From assembly GCA_945952415.1 (NCBI GenBank), contig CAMFIF010000012.1:1-64000 (forward strand): DNA of 64,000 nucleotides. The letters are read 5' to 3'. This DNA comes from an uncultured Rhizobium sp. (GTDB lineage Bacteria > Pseudomonadota > Alphaproteobacteria > Rhizobiales > Rhizobiaceae). Of this stretch, positions 27,635 through 36,854 are shown piece by piece. Position 1 is the stretch's first letter, and each line of letters starts with the position of its first letter. The notes beneath the pieces were generated by a model. That model saw only the letters and a list, made by a program, of their open reading frames with translations. It was not told the DNA's origin and did no database searches. The translations under genes and the position numbers were made by a program.

Positions 27635-27810
27635 AAACAGCGCTTACCCTTGACTTCATCTGGCCATTGGCGATGCGCCTCACGCCTGCTCCGTCGCGCT
27701 GTGAGAACCTCCAACGTAGTCTCCATGGAGAAACTCCTTGTCGCTCATCCATGGAAACTCGATCACAGATCAGGCAGCGGCTGCCAACGTGGGGGCAGCA
27801 CACCGGTTAC

Positions 27811-27928
27811 AATTCTCCACCACTTGAGTGAGGATAAAGGTACTGCCCGGCTCGCTAAGTTGCACTTGTAGACGCCAGGCTTCCGGGTCATAGGTCATGC
27901 CACGCGATATCGTTGAGAACATAGCGCC
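27811..27928 (-). other. Uncharacterised remnant between IS66 and the TauE gene
   Basis: Read on the minus strand this stretch stays open (ISRGMTYDPEAWRLQVQLS, EPGSTFILTQVVEN). If the IS66 is removed, it joins in frame to the orphan IS66 end and the integrase remnant. It may be internal sequence of the older IS66-like copy or a fragment of an unidentified gene. No function is assigned. Confidence 0.3.
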
Positions 27929-28736
27929 ATGGCTGATCCAACCTCGAAAAACCTCTCCAGCAATCGGCCCGCAGCATTTTTTGGCGGGGCTGCAATCGGC
28001 ACTCTCGGTGGACTGATCGGTCTTGGCGGTGCTGAGTTCCGGTTGCCCCTGCTGATCGGCCCGTTCGGCTTCGCCGCGTTGGAAGCCGTGATCCTCAACA
28101 AAGCCATGAGCCTTGTCGTCGTCGCTTTCGCTCTGCCATTTCGAGCGGCGACTGTCCCCTTTGACCAGATTGCGGCGCACTGGCCGATCATCGTCAACCT
28201 CTTGGCCGGGAGCCTGGCTGGTGCCTGGCTCGGCGCGGGCTGGGCTACGCGACTGAAGTCAGAGACGCTCTACAAGGTGATTGCGGTTCTGCTTCTCATG
28301 ATTGCGGTCGTACTGGTGTTCGGTCACGACATTGTAGCAGGTTCCGCCCTTGTTACCGGGACTGCGCAGATCGTAGCAGGCGTGGTCGCGGGCTTGGTCA
28401 TTGGCATTGTCTCATCATTGCTGGGTGTTGCCGGGGGCGAACTCCTGATACCGACCCTCATTCTACTGTTTGGAGCGGAACATCAAGCTTGCTGAAAGTC
28501 TCTCTCTGGCGGTGAGCCTGCCGACCATGATCGTTGGCTTTACCCGCTACAGCCGCGACCAGAGTTTTGCCGTTATCAAAAGCAACCGGATGTTCTTACT
28601 CGTCATGGCCGCAGGATCGATCCTTGGCGCATTCATCGGCGGACAGCTCCTGGGAATCGTCCCGAGTGGTGTGCTGCTGCCAGGTCTCGCGTTGATCCTC
28701 GTGATCTCTGCGATCAAAGTGTGGCGGTACGCCTGA
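27929..28736 (+). pseudogene. TauE/SafE-family membrane exporter with frameshift
   Basis: Encodes the TauE/SafE anion exporter fold with repeated glycine-rich hydrophobic segments (FFGGAAIGTLGGLIGLGGAE; AGVVAGLVIGIVSSLLGVAG; MFLLVMAAGSILGAFIGG) and about seven to eight predicted helices. At 28478-28480 (GCGGAACATC, where GCGGACATC would be expected) one extra base breaks the frame. The second half (LSLAVSLPTMIVGFTRYSRD onward) continues in the other frame. Corrected length is about 268 residues. Members export sulfite, sulfoacetate or similar anions. It is squeezed between two IS66 copies and has no pathway neighbours. Confidence 0.8.
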
Positions 28737-28768
28737 CTATACGTTTCCTGCCTGCGACGGCGTGATCT

Positions 28769-30355
28769 TCAGCGGTCTCGCGACAGGAATTTCCAAGGCA
28801 GTAGTTCTACGATTAGGCTCTGCTTGTGGCCGTTGACGATGGCAGCGAGCGTGGCGGTCAAGTAGGCCAGCGGATCGACGGCATTGAGCTTGCAGGTCTC
28901 GACCAGCGAGGCGATGATCGCCCAGTTCCCCGCACCTGCGTCATGCCCCGCAAAGAGTGCGTTCTTGCGATTGAGAGCAATCGGCCGGATGGTCCGCTCG
29001 ACGCTGTTGTTGTCGATCTCGATACGCCCGTCGGTCAGGAAGAGCTTCAGTCCATCCCAGTATTTGGCGATGTAGGCCAATGCCTCGCCGAGCGGGGACT
29101 TTGTTGCGACGCGGGCGCGGTGATGGACAAGCCAGTCATGCAGGCCAGCCACGAGTGGCGCTGATCGTTCCTGCCGACCTGCAAGGCGAGCTTCAGGATC
29201 AAGGCCGCGCAGTTCGGCTTCGATGCGATACAGTTCGCCAATCCGCTTGACGCCATCCTCGGCGATGGGTGCTGCCCCGTTGCGGGTGATCTCCACCAGC
29301 TTGCGCCGCGCGTGAGCCCAGCAATGGGCGAGCTGAATGTCTGGGCCGACAACACGCTCAGGGGCGATCAGCCTGTTGTATCCCGCATAGCCATCGACCT
29401 GCAAAATGCCGGAGAAGCCCTGCAGTATCCGTTCGGCATGAATGCCACCGCGACCGGGCGCATAGGTGAAGGCGACACCCGGCGGAGCGCCACCGCCCCA
29501 TGGGCGATCATCCCGTGCCAGCGCCCAGAAGTATCCGGTCTTGGTTTTGCGGGAACCGGGATCGAGAACCGGAGCACGGGTCTCATCCATGAACAGCTTG
29601 GTCGAGCGCTTCAAGTCGGCGATCAGTGCATCGAAGACGGGCCGCAGTTCATAGGCTGCCCGACCGACCCAATCGGCAAGTGTTGATCGGTCGAGATCGA
29701 TGCCCTGGCGGCTCATGATTTGCGCCTGTCGATAGAGCGGAAGGTGATCGGCATACTTGGAGACCAGAACATGGGCGATGGTCGCTTCCGTCGGGAGCCC
29801 TGCCTGGATTAGCCGCGCCGGAGCTGGGGCTTGGACGACCCCGTCGGTGCAAGCCCGGCAGGCATACTTAGGGCGGCGGGTGACGATCACGCGGAACTGT
29901 GCCGGGATCACGTCCAGCCGCTCGGAGACATCCTCGCCAATGCAGTGCAGGCAAGCGCCGCAGGCGCAGACCAGGCTTTCTGGCTCAAGCACTTCTTCGA
30001 TACGCGGAAGATGCTTTGGAAGGGAGCCGCGATTGATCGCACGTGGCTTGCTAATCCTGTTTCCTGCAGGAGCGTCCGCGTCATCCTCGGCATGGATCAC
30101 GGCCATAGCCGTCTCCAGGTCTTCCAGCGCTAGGTCGAATTGGTCAGGATTGGCCTTCTCGGATTTGCGTCCGAAGGCTGCCTGCTTGAACGCTGCGACG
30201 AGCTTCTCAAGCCGTTCGATCCGCTCACCCTTGCGGGCGATATGCTCGTCCTTGCTGGCTATCGCGGTGTCCTTGGCCGCCTCGCTTAGCCGCGCCGCGA
30301 TCAGCATCGCCTTCAGGACGGCAACATCATCGGGAAGGTCGGCGGCATCAAGCAT
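28769..30355 (-). CDS. tnpC: IS66 transposase TnpC
   Basis: 528 residues, intact. N-terminal coiled coil with the QAAFGRKSEKANPDQFDLAL segment, zinc motif SLVCACGACLHCIGEDVSER, CRACTDGVVQAPAPARL, catalytic region with LFMDETRAPVLDPGSRKTK and GILQVDGYAGYNRL, LAHCWAHARRKLVEI, and C-terminal EIDNNSVERTIRPIALNRKN plus VELLPWKF. Together with the intact tnpB it could act in trans on related copies. Confidence 0.93.
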   Translation of the reverse strand: MLDAADLPDDVAVLKAMLIAARLSEAAKDTAIASKDEHIARKGERIERLEKLVAAFKQAAFGRKSEKANPDQFDLALEDLETAMAVIHAEDDADAPAGNRISKPRAINRGSLPKHLPRIEEVLEPESLVCACGACLHCIGEDVSERLDVIPAQFRVIVTRRPKYACRACTDGVVQAPAPARLIQAGLPTEATIAHVLVSKYADHLPLYRQAQIMSRQGIDLDRSTLADWVGRAAYELRPVFDALIADLKRSTKLFMDETRAPVLDPGSRKTKTGYFWALARDDRPWGGGAPPGVAFTYAPGRGGIHAERILQGFSGILQVDGYAGYNRLIAPERVVGPDIQLAHCWAHARRKLVEITRNGAAPIAEDGVKRIGELYRIEAELRGLDPEARLAGRQERSAPLVAGLHDWLVHHRARVATKSPLGEALAYIAKYWDGLKLFLTDGRIEIDNNSVERTIRPIALNRKNALFAGHDAGAGNWAIIASLVETCKLNAVDPLAYLTATLAAIVNGHKQSLIVELLPWKFLSRDR

Positions 30356-30424
30356 GGCCGGAAACTAACAAATCCTGAGCTGATTTGCCTCCAGAATTTG
30401 GGGCGCTGAGTCATCGTGCCGCAG

Positions 30425-30778
30425 CTATTCTATGGCCTCCGGCGTTCTCGTCTGGACGGCATGAACCCGCCGCCAGTCGAGGCCCGCAAACAGGGCTTCG
30501 AACTGGGCGTGGGTGAGCGTCATCAGGCCATCCTTGATGCCAGGCCAAGTGAATGTGTGCTCTTCCAGCCGTTTGTATGCCATGACGATTCCGGAGCCAT
30601 CCCAGTAGATCAGCTTCAACCGATCCGCCTTGCGGGACCGGAACACGAAGACCGTTCCAGTGAACGGGTCCTTGTGCAGCTCGTTCTTCACCAAGGCCGC
30701 TAACCCGTCATGACCCTTGCGGAAATCCACGGGTTTGGTCGCCACCATGATCCTGACGCGGTTCGACGGAAAGATCAT
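30425..30778 (-). CDS. tnpB: IS66 accessory protein TnpB
   Basis: 117 residues: VRIMVATKPVDFRKGHDGLA, GTVFVFRSRKADRLKLIYWD, FEALFAGLDWRRVHAV. Its ATG (30776-30778) overlaps the tnpA stop. Intact. Confidence 0.93.
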   Translation of the reverse strand: MIFPSNRVRIMVATKPVDFRKGHDGLAALVKNELHKDPFTGTVFVFRSRKADRLKLIYWDGSGIVMAYKRLEEHTFTWPGIKDGLMTLTHAQFEALFAGLDWRRVHAVQTRTPEAIE

Positions 30779-30914
30779 GTCGCTGCCGCCAAGGCGCGCG
30801 CGATGGCTGCGATCCGGCTCGCAGATGCGCCTTCCTCAAGACGGATCGTAATAGAGCCAACGACGATCTCGGCGCGGGTGGCAGCCTTTGCAGTGTGTTT
30901 CGGCGTGGAATATT
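30775..30914 (-). pseudogene. IS66 tnpA, 3' fragment
   Basis: The last about 45 codons of an IS66 tnpA (AATRAEIVVGSITIRLEEGA, SASRIAAIARALAAAT) end in a stop overlapping the tnpB start. The 5' side is cut by the ISL3 element; the frame resumes on its far side at 32570 (KRVSIGAQYS when joined). Confidence 0.75.
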
Positions 30915-32569
30915 GGCTCTGACGCAATTTTGGTGGTCAAAAGCCTATCCGGTGCCAACGACGCGGGCCTGAAGGAGGTCGATTTTCCCTCGCCCGTACA
31001 TCTGGCGCTTTACAAGCTTGAGCTTCGTAATCTGCCCCTCTGTCTGTCCATTTGACCAGGACAAACTGATCGCGGCACTCACGGCTGCCCGGTCTTTGGC
31101 GACACCCTTGGCGAAGGCCGCGACCAAGCTTGATCGGGCGCGTTCCAACCATGGTTCGAGATCGGCGAGAGATTTCTTGCGGATCATGGCTTGGAAAGCG
31201 GCGACGACTTCCCGCGCTTCCACGAGTTGCGGCAAGCCGCCTTCAATCGCGGCAACCGTAACGGTCTGAGACTTGGAGAAATCGTCGCGACAGATGGTCA
31301 TGAGGCGTGCGACAGCCCGTACCAACGGTGTGCGGCTCAACGCCTCGCAATCCATCTTTTCCGCCTTTCGTCGACGCGTCGCCCATTCGGTTACGACGCG
31401 AAGGCAGCCATGGAATCCCTGGCGCGTCAGCTCTCGCCACAACTGTGTGCCATTGCGGTGACCGGCACTCCATTGAGCATCGAGCCATGGGAGATAAACT
31501 TCAAGCGAGTTCTCCCGCACGCGGAACACGTCGGATCGCTGACCGCGTAGCACTCGCCTGACGAGGCCACGACTGTGACCGGTGCGACGAACGATTTCTT
31601 TGATTGCAACACCGGACTTGGCCAAGTCTAGAATGACGGCGTTCGTATCCTCGCGATGAAGATATCCCTGATACTGGATCCGCTCAGCGGCCGTCAGCAG
31701 GTCCGGATTGATCGTTGCGGACCCGATCGCTGTTCTGATCTGGCGCATGGATTTCCGGACGGCGTCGAGGAAAGCCCGACTGGCGTTCTCCATCAAATGC
31801 CATCGATCGGCCACTTGGGTTGCCTCAGGCAGTGCCTTGGCTGCAGCAAGGGCGTAGGCGCCACCGCGGTCGCGGGCGACAATACTGATCTGTTGCTGAT
31901 CCGAAAGCCAGGCCTGAGCGGTTGCCGGCTCTCGGTCCGGCAGAAGTGCAATGGTTTTACGACGTTCGAGATCGCAGATGATCGTCCCGTAACGCTGGTT
32001 GCGCCGCCACGCCCAGTCGTCGATGCCGATCACCGTCGGCGGGACGAAACGCGGCGTGCCGCGCCGTCGGACGACGCGCAACAAGGTGTCGTTGCTGACC
32101 GGCACCATTAGTCTGCGGGCGAAAGCCGCCGCTGGCCGGCCACCCAAAGCAAGCCCGAGATGATGGACGATATGATCAAGCCGCGCCGTACGCCGCGCCC
32201 ACGGCGCCAGGACATCTGTCTCGAAGCGCTCGGTAAAAATCCTTCGGCCACAAAGCACCGCGTCGCAGTAGAATCGGCGTGCGGCAATAACCAATCGCAC
32301 AAACCTTCCCGCGATGGGTAGATCCGTCAGGCGTCGATGATAACGACTGTGTATCCGCCTCGATCTTGTTCCGCAGCCTGGACAACCGCTGGACATATCT
32401 GTCGGATGGACAGTGAGTATGATCGCGTCGCCAGCAGAGGCTGTCTCATCAATGACAAAGCCTCGAGGCACGAGTGCGGAGGGGCGAAGCGAATGAACCA
32501 TGGCGCTGATTCCTTTTGCAAAACCAACGCCAGCTGACGCCTAGAATTCATCAAAATTGAGTCAGAGCC
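30915..32569. mobile_element. ISL3-family insertion sequence (1655 bp)
   Basis: Imperfect inverted repeats start GGCTCTGACGCAATTTTGGT at 30915 and GGCTCTGACTCAATTTTGAT reading leftward from 32569. Both sides abut AATATT (30909-30914 and 32570-32575). ISL3 elements usually make 8-bp duplications; only six matching bases are seen, so the duplication may be partial or masked by the palindromic target. It inserted into the IS66 tnpA. Confidence 0.85.
30945..32501 (-). CDS. ISL3-family transposase
   Basis: 518 residues. N-terminal zinc-binding region (SSGCPGCGTRSRRIHSRYHR and a second Cys pair), HTH-like segment, then the DDE domain: VIGIDDWAWRRNQRYGTIIC (first Asp), VARDRGGAYALAAAKALPEA (second Asp), VADRWHLMENASRAFLDAVR, and the C-terminal LSWSNGQTEGQITKLKLVKR carrying the catalytic Glu. 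Full length and apparently intact. Confidence 0.94.
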   Translation of the reverse strand: MVHSLRPSALVPRGFVIDETASAGDAIILTVHPTDMSSGCPGCGTRSRRIHSRYHRRLTDLPIAGRFVRLVIAARRFYCDAVLCGRRIFTERFETDVLAPWARRTARLDHIVHHLGLALGGRPAAAFARRLMVPVSNDTLLRVVRRRGTPRFVPPTVIGIDDWAWRRNQRYGTIICDLERRKTIALLPDREPATAQAWLSDQQQISIVARDRGGAYALAAAKALPEATQVADRWHLMENASRAFLDAVRKSMRQIRTAIGSATINPDLLTAAERIQYQGYLHREDTNAVILDLAKSGVAIKEIVRRTGHSRGLVRRVLRGQRSDVFRVRENSLEVYLPWLDAQWSAGHRNGTQLWRELTRQGFHGCLRVVTEWATRRRKAEKMDCEALSRTPLVRAVARLMTICRDDFSKSQTVTVAAIEGGLPQLVEAREVVAAFQAMIRKKSLADLEPWLERARSSLVAAFAKGVAKDRAAVSAAISLSWSNGQTEGQITKLKLVKRQMYGRGKIDLLQARVVGTG

Positions 32570-32611
32570 AATATTGTGCGCCGATTGACACCCGTTTCAT
32601 GATCGAGAGAT

Positions 32612-32825
32612 CATCATCACCAATTGCGGACGCGCATTCCTGCACCGCAAGAAGATCAACATCTCGACCGTGCTGGCCGGACAGAAACTGGGAATAAAGG
32701 AGGTTGACGACGGTATATGGCTCGTCAGCTTCATGCATTATGATCTAGGCTATATCGATCTGGAGCAGAAAACCTTGCAAACCATCGACAATCCGTTCGG
32801 CACGAGATTGTCACCCATGTCTTAG
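32612..32825 (+). pseudogene. C-terminal tail of an integrase-core (IS481-like) transposase
   Basis: A fragment reading CGRAFLHRKKINISTVLAGQ, GIKEVDDGIWLVSFMHYDLG and DNPFGTRLSPMS, then TAG at 32823. This block is typical of the C-terminus of rhizobial IS481-like transposases. The catalytic part is absent. The sequence TGTTACCTATGTCTCCGG just downstream (32829-32850) may be that element's terminal repeat. Confidence 0.7.
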
Positions 32826-33077
32826 GTACAAACTGTTACCTATGTCTCCGGTATGGACAAGCCGCAAATCGGCGATCTTGAAAGGACACGAACCGTCGAC
32901 CCCGTCGTTCAGTCGTTATGTTTGCGCCGAATTTCCCTGTAAGGCCCAGCAAGCCGATGCACAGAAAACCTGTCCTTGCTGATAATGCCAAGTTGCGTTT
33001 ACGAACAATCGCTAGACTAAGCGCACAGTACCCGTAAACGTGCAATTGGGAGTTGATCGAGTGAGTCGGAGTGAGGG
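32826..33077. promoter_or_regulatory. Region upstream of the methyltransferase gene
   Basis: Holds the presumed end of the transposase remnant, then sequence without a supported gene. The methyltransferase ribosome site (GAGTGAGGG) lies immediately before TTG 33078. Promoter elements were not resolved. Confidence 0.35.
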
Positions 33078-36000
33078 TTGACTGACAAGCTGATATCTAT
33101 CGTCGAAAACTTCTTCAGCGCGGTGCGCGATATTCATCACTTGGGTTCCGGCACCAAGGAGCGTTCCTACTATCCGGCACTCGCAGAACTTTTCGGTGCG
33201 ATCGGGCAAGATTTGAGGCCGAGAGTTCTCTGCCTGTCCGATCTTGGCAATACTGGAGCGGGGCACCCGGACTTCGGCCTTTACGCGGCCAATCAGGTGC
33301 AAAAAGGTGAACCTCGCAGAGGGCAGATGCCGGAACGAGGCGTCATTGAAATGAAAGGGGTCGCGGACGAAACCTGGCTGACGGCCGACACCAAGCAGGT
33401 AAGCAAGTATTTCGGGGCATATCGGCTTGTCATCGTTTCGAACCTGCGGGATTTCCTCATCGTCGGGGAAGGACCCAACGGCGAGGCAAGCAGGTTGGAG
33501 GGTTTCCGCCTCGCGCCCAACGCTAGGGCGTTCTGGGAAATGGTCGCGACCCCCCGCAAATCGGCCGAGCTGATTGGCCGGACTTTCGGCGAATATTTGA
33601 TGCGTGCGCTCACGCTATCTGTGGCGCTACGCGAGCCGAAGGATGTCGCGTGGTTCCTCGCTTCCTACGCGCGTGATGCCTTACAGCGCGTTGATGAGGC
33701 GGGAAACCTTCCTGCGCTCGCGAATGTCCGCGCCTCGCTTGAACAGGCGCTGGGCGTTACATTCGAGGCAGAGAAGGGCGATCATTTCTTCCGCTCGACA
33801 CTGGTTCAAACGTTGTTCTACGGTGTCTTTTCCGCCTGGGTCCTTTGGGCACGGGAACTGCCGCGCACCTCACCGAGGTTCGATTGGAAGCTGGCGACAT
33901 GGCACCTCAAGGTGCCGTTCATCCGTACTCTGTTCCAACAAATCGCTAGCCCTGCGCATTTGCAGCCCCTGCACCTTGTCGAGGTGCTGGACTGGGCCGC
34001 CGCTACATTGAACCGGGTCGATACTACTGAGTTCTTTACGCGCTTCAACGACACTGATGCCGTGCAGTTCTTTTACGAACCGTTCCTGGAAGCCTTCGAT
34101 CCGGAATTGCGCAAGGAACTGGGCGTCTGGTACACGCCGAACGAGGTCGTAACCTACATGGTTGCCCGTGTCGACAAGGCACTGCGCGACGATCTCGGTA
34201 TCGAGGATGGCCTTGCCTCCGAGCGGGTCTATGTCCTCGATCCCTGTTGCGGCACGGGCGCCTTTCTTGGCGCGGTTCTGAAGCGCATCGAAGCAAGCCT
34301 TGAGGCAAAAGGTTTTGGCGGGCTCAAGGGACAGATGGTGAAGCAGGCAGCGCTAACGCGTGTCTTCGGCTTCGAGATCATGCCCGCGCCCTTCGTGGTG
34401 GCGCATCTTCAGGTTGGCCTCACTTTGCAGGGCATGGGCGCGACTTTCAACGGTGCCACAGACGAGCGCGCCGGCATCTTCCTGACCAACGCACTAACCG
34501 GATGGGAACCGCATATCACCAAGCCGCTGCCCTTTCCCGAGCTGGAGGAAGAGCGCTCGCGCGCCGACGGGGTGAAGCAGGGTGCGCCTATCCTCGTGGT
34601 CATCGGCAACCCGCCTTACAATGGCTTCGCCGGTGTGAATGAGGGCAAGGAAGAGCGTGCGCTGACGGACGCCTATAAGCGTCCGCAAAAGGTCCGCAGG
34701 CCGGAGGGACAAGGGTTGAATGATCTCTATGTCCGCTTCTTCCGCATGGCGGAGCGCCGCATCGTTCAAACGATGACGGTTGAAAGGGAGAACTTCCTGG
34801 ATGAACCGACCGCCACATGGGCGGACGGCGGTGAAGGTATCGTCTGCTTTATCTCGAACTATTCCTGGCTCGACGGCCTATCCTTCACCGCGATGCGCGA
34901 GCGTTATCTGCAGGCCTATGACGCGATCCGCATCGATTGTCTGAACGGCGATAAATACAGAACCGGCAAGACGACCCCCGACGGCGCACCCGATCCATCA
35001 ATTTTTTCGACTGAACATAACCGTGAGGGTATTCAAGTCGGTACCGCCATCGCCACGATGGTCCGCAAGCAGGATCACGCGCCGTCCGGAACGATTGGGT
35101 TCCGCCACCTATGGGGCACAAATAAACGGCAGGAGCTTCTGGATACGGCTGAAGCCGATCCTGCGACGCTTTATCAGCCGGTAACGCCGCAGCTGGAACT
35201 TGGGCTACCTTTTGTGAAGGCGGGTTTTGAAGCGAGATACTTTGAGTGGCCAAAACTGCCGGACCTGATTCCGACTTCTTTTTCAGGCGTCAAGACTGCC
35301 CGCGATGAGTTCCTAGTCGATATTGACCGCGACGCGCTGGCCGCGCGCGTTGCAGATTATTTCAATCCGATAGTTTCTAATGACGAAATAAGGGCGCGCT
35401 TCCCACAGGTTATGGCAGCCTCCGATCGGTTCGATCCAATCGAAACGCGCGCGGCGTTGCTGAAGCGTGGTGGGAAACCCGAAAACATCGTTCGCTACGC
35501 CTATAGGCCATTCGACGTGCGCTGGCTTTATTGGGAGCCTGAAACCAAACTGCTTGATGAAAAGCGCGCGGATTATTGGCCGCATGTGGTTCCCGGAAAC
35601 GAGTGGATCACGGCCGCCCAGGCACTTAGAAAAGGCGCCAATGAGCCGCAATACGCCGTTCTCACTGCAATAGGTTCCTACCATCTGATCGAAAGAGCTT
35701 CACTGTTCTTTCCGGCCTACCTGAATACTTCAGGTCAGGCCGCCAATGAGGTTGAACTGAGGCCCAACATTTCTGCGCGGTTGGAGCCGCTCTTGAGTGA
35801 AGGTTTGGGGCCAATCGAGCTGTTTCGCCATATAGCAGCGTTGCTGAACGCACCTGCATATAGGGTTGATAATTCCGAAGCTCTGAGAATGGATTGGCCC
35901 AGAATCCCGATTCCAAAAGAGGTAGACCAGTTGCGAACCTCTTCGGCACTCGGTCGTGACGTTGGCCTCCTTCTTAATCCCGAGACGCCGGCACCCGGCG

Positions 36001-36650
36001 TCTCCACCGGCACGTTGCGACCGGGGCTTCGCGTCATGGGCCTGCCCGCCAAGCGCGGCGGCGCGGCGCTCGATGCCGCCGATCTTGCCATGACTGCAGG
36101 ATGGGGCTCCACCCAAAATGCCGGTGGCGGCGCAATCGTCATGCCTGGTCGCGGGCTAACTATCGCCCGCGACTACACGCCAGCTGAGCGCACGGCACTG
36201 GACGCTGAGGCCCAGGCCCAAGGAATGACCCTTGATGCTCTCTTAGCACTCGTGGGGACTCGCACACTAGACGTGTACCTCAATGCAGAGACGTTCTGGT
36301 CGAACGTGCCCGAAAAGGTTTGGGATTACACGCTTGGCGGTTATCAGGTCATTAAGAAATGGCTGAGCTATCGCGAGGGAAGTGTGCTCGGCAGGCCGTT
36401 GAAGCTGGACGAGACGCTCTATGTTTCGCAGATGGTCCGCCGTATCGCTGCGATCCTGGTGATGGGTCCGACGCTCGACGCAAACTACCGTGCTTGCGCG
36501 GCCGATGCCCTGACATACGAAGAGCTGGGCCTTTCTCGAGATGCTTCGCGGGAAAGAAAGGAAGCGAAATCGAAAAAAGTTAGCCTTGGGGACACGCGCC
36601 ACAAGGCGGTGAAACGGTTTGATCGCGAGGCAAAAACGAAGCGCCAATAG
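33078..36650 (+). CDS. Type IIG-like restriction enzyme: nuclease plus N6-adenine methyltransferase
   Basis: 1190 residues from TTG 33078. The N-terminus has a PD-(D/E)xK-like arrangement (GHPDFGLY with D65; GVIEMKG with E91 and K93). The methyltransferase core has motif I VLDPCCGTGAFL (D388) and motif IV VVIGNPPYNGF (N511-Y514), the adenine-N6 signature. The remaining C-terminal half probably recognises DNA. No RecA-type helicase motifs were seen, which separates it from type I or ISP enzymes. It lacks neighbouring BREX or DISARM genes, so a self-contained type IIG-like restriction-modification enzyme is the best reading. It heads the defence-like region. Confidence 0.85.
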   Translation: MTDKLISIVENFFSAVRDIHHLGSGTKERSYYPALAELFGAIGQDLRPRVLCLSDLGNTGAGHPDFGLYAANQVQKGEPRRGQMPERGVIEMKGVADETWLTADTKQVSKYFGAYRLVIVSNLRDFLIVGEGPNGEASRLEGFRLAPNARAFWEMVATPRKSAELIGRTFGEYLMRALTLSVALREPKDVAWFLASYARDALQRVDEAGNLPALANVRASLEQALGVTFEAEKGDHFFRSTLVQTLFYGVFSAWVLWARELPRTSPRFDWKLATWHLKVPFIRTLFQQIASPAHLQPLHLVEVLDWAAATLNRVDTTEFFTRFNDTDAVQFFYEPFLEAFDPELRKELGVWYTPNEVVTYMVARVDKALRDDLGIEDGLASERVYVLDPCCGTGAFLGAVLKRIEASLEAKGFGGLKGQMVKQAALTRVFGFEIMPAPFVVAHLQVGLTLQGMGATFNGATDERAGIFLTNALTGWEPHITKPLPFPELEEERSRADGVKQGAPILVVIGNPPYNGFAGVNEGKEERALTDAYKRPQKVRRPEGQGLNDLYVRFFRMAERRIVQTMTVERENFLDEPTATWADGGEGIVCFISNYSWLDGLSFTAMRERYLQAYDAIRIDCLNGDKYRTGKTTPDGAPDPSIFSTEHNREGIQVGTAIATMVRKQDHAPSGTIGFRHLWGTNKRQELLDTAEADPATLYQPVTPQLELGLPFVKAGFEARYFEWPKLPDLIPTSFSGVKTARDEFLVDIDRDALAARVADYFNPIVSNDEIRARFPQVMAASDRFDPIETRAALLKRGGKPENIVRYAYRPFDVRWLYWEPETKLLDEKRADYWPHVVPGNEWITAAQALRKGANEPQYAVLTAIGSYHLIERASLFFPAYLNTSGQAANEVELRPNISARLEPLLSEGLGPIELFRHIAALLNAPAYRVDNSEALRMDWPRIPIPKEVDQLRTSSALGRDVGLLLNPETPAPGVSTGTLRPGLRVMGLPAKRGGAALDAADLAMTAGWGSTQNAGGGAIVMPGRGLTIARDYTPAERTALDAEAQAQGMTLDALLALVGTRTLDVYLNAETFWSNVPEKVWDYTLGGYQVIKKWLSYREGSVLGRPLKLDETLYVSQMVRRIAAILVMGPTLDANYRACAADALTYEELGLSRDASRERKEAKSKKVSLGDTRHKAVKRFDREAKTKRQ

Positions 36651-36854
36651 GGTTGCGGAACATGTCGAAGGGCGACTGGCGTGCTATCTTTAGTAGCAGA
36701 AGACCGTCCGCGAGCCTCAGTCTTATTGGAGATCAACAAGACTAGCACAATGCGTGGAATGGCCGCTCTCCTTTCTGATCTGCTCCCCAATCAGATTGCT
36801 TCCAGCGGGCACGCTTGCGGTCGCGCAAGTCGGCTGATCGATAGCCGGCTCTGT

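Larger units (their letters stand above)
25170..27810. mobile_element. Second IS66-family element (2641 bp) with AATTCTCC duplication
   Basis: Left end GTAAGCGCTGTTTCGCCCCC at 25170 and right end GTAACCGGTGTGCTGCCCCC (reverse strand from 27810) match at 17 of the first 22 positions. AATTCTCC occurs exactly at 25162-25169 and 27811-27818, which supports these borders. tnpA, tnpB and tnpC read rightward. An inner GTAAGC end at 27642-27647 is a near match to the left repeat but has no matching duplication. tnpC is frameshifted, so the copy is probably not autonomous. Confidence 0.75.
28737..30914. mobile_element. Third IS66-family element, truncated by an ISL3 insertion
   Basis: Carries leftward tnpC and tnpB plus the 3' end of tnpA. 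The distal end is interrupted at 30914 by the ISL3 element, and the element does not resume beyond a short piece (32570 to about 32605). Its left terminal repeat could not be fixed; it should lie between the TauE stop (28736) and the tnpC stop (28769). The sequence differs clearly from the other two IS66 copies, so it is a separate type. Confidence 0.75.

Noticed and set aside
27642..27647. Inner GTAAGC end as the right border of the second IS66
   Set aside because: Its repeat matches the left end well, but the flanking eight bases (CCTTGACT) do not match AATTCTCC; the end at 27810 gives an exact duplication.
33078..36650. BREX PglX or DISARM methyltransferase assignment
   Set aside because: None of the partner genes (PglZ, BrxC, DrmA/B) occurs nearby and the N-terminus looks like a nuclease, favouring a type IIG-like enzyme.
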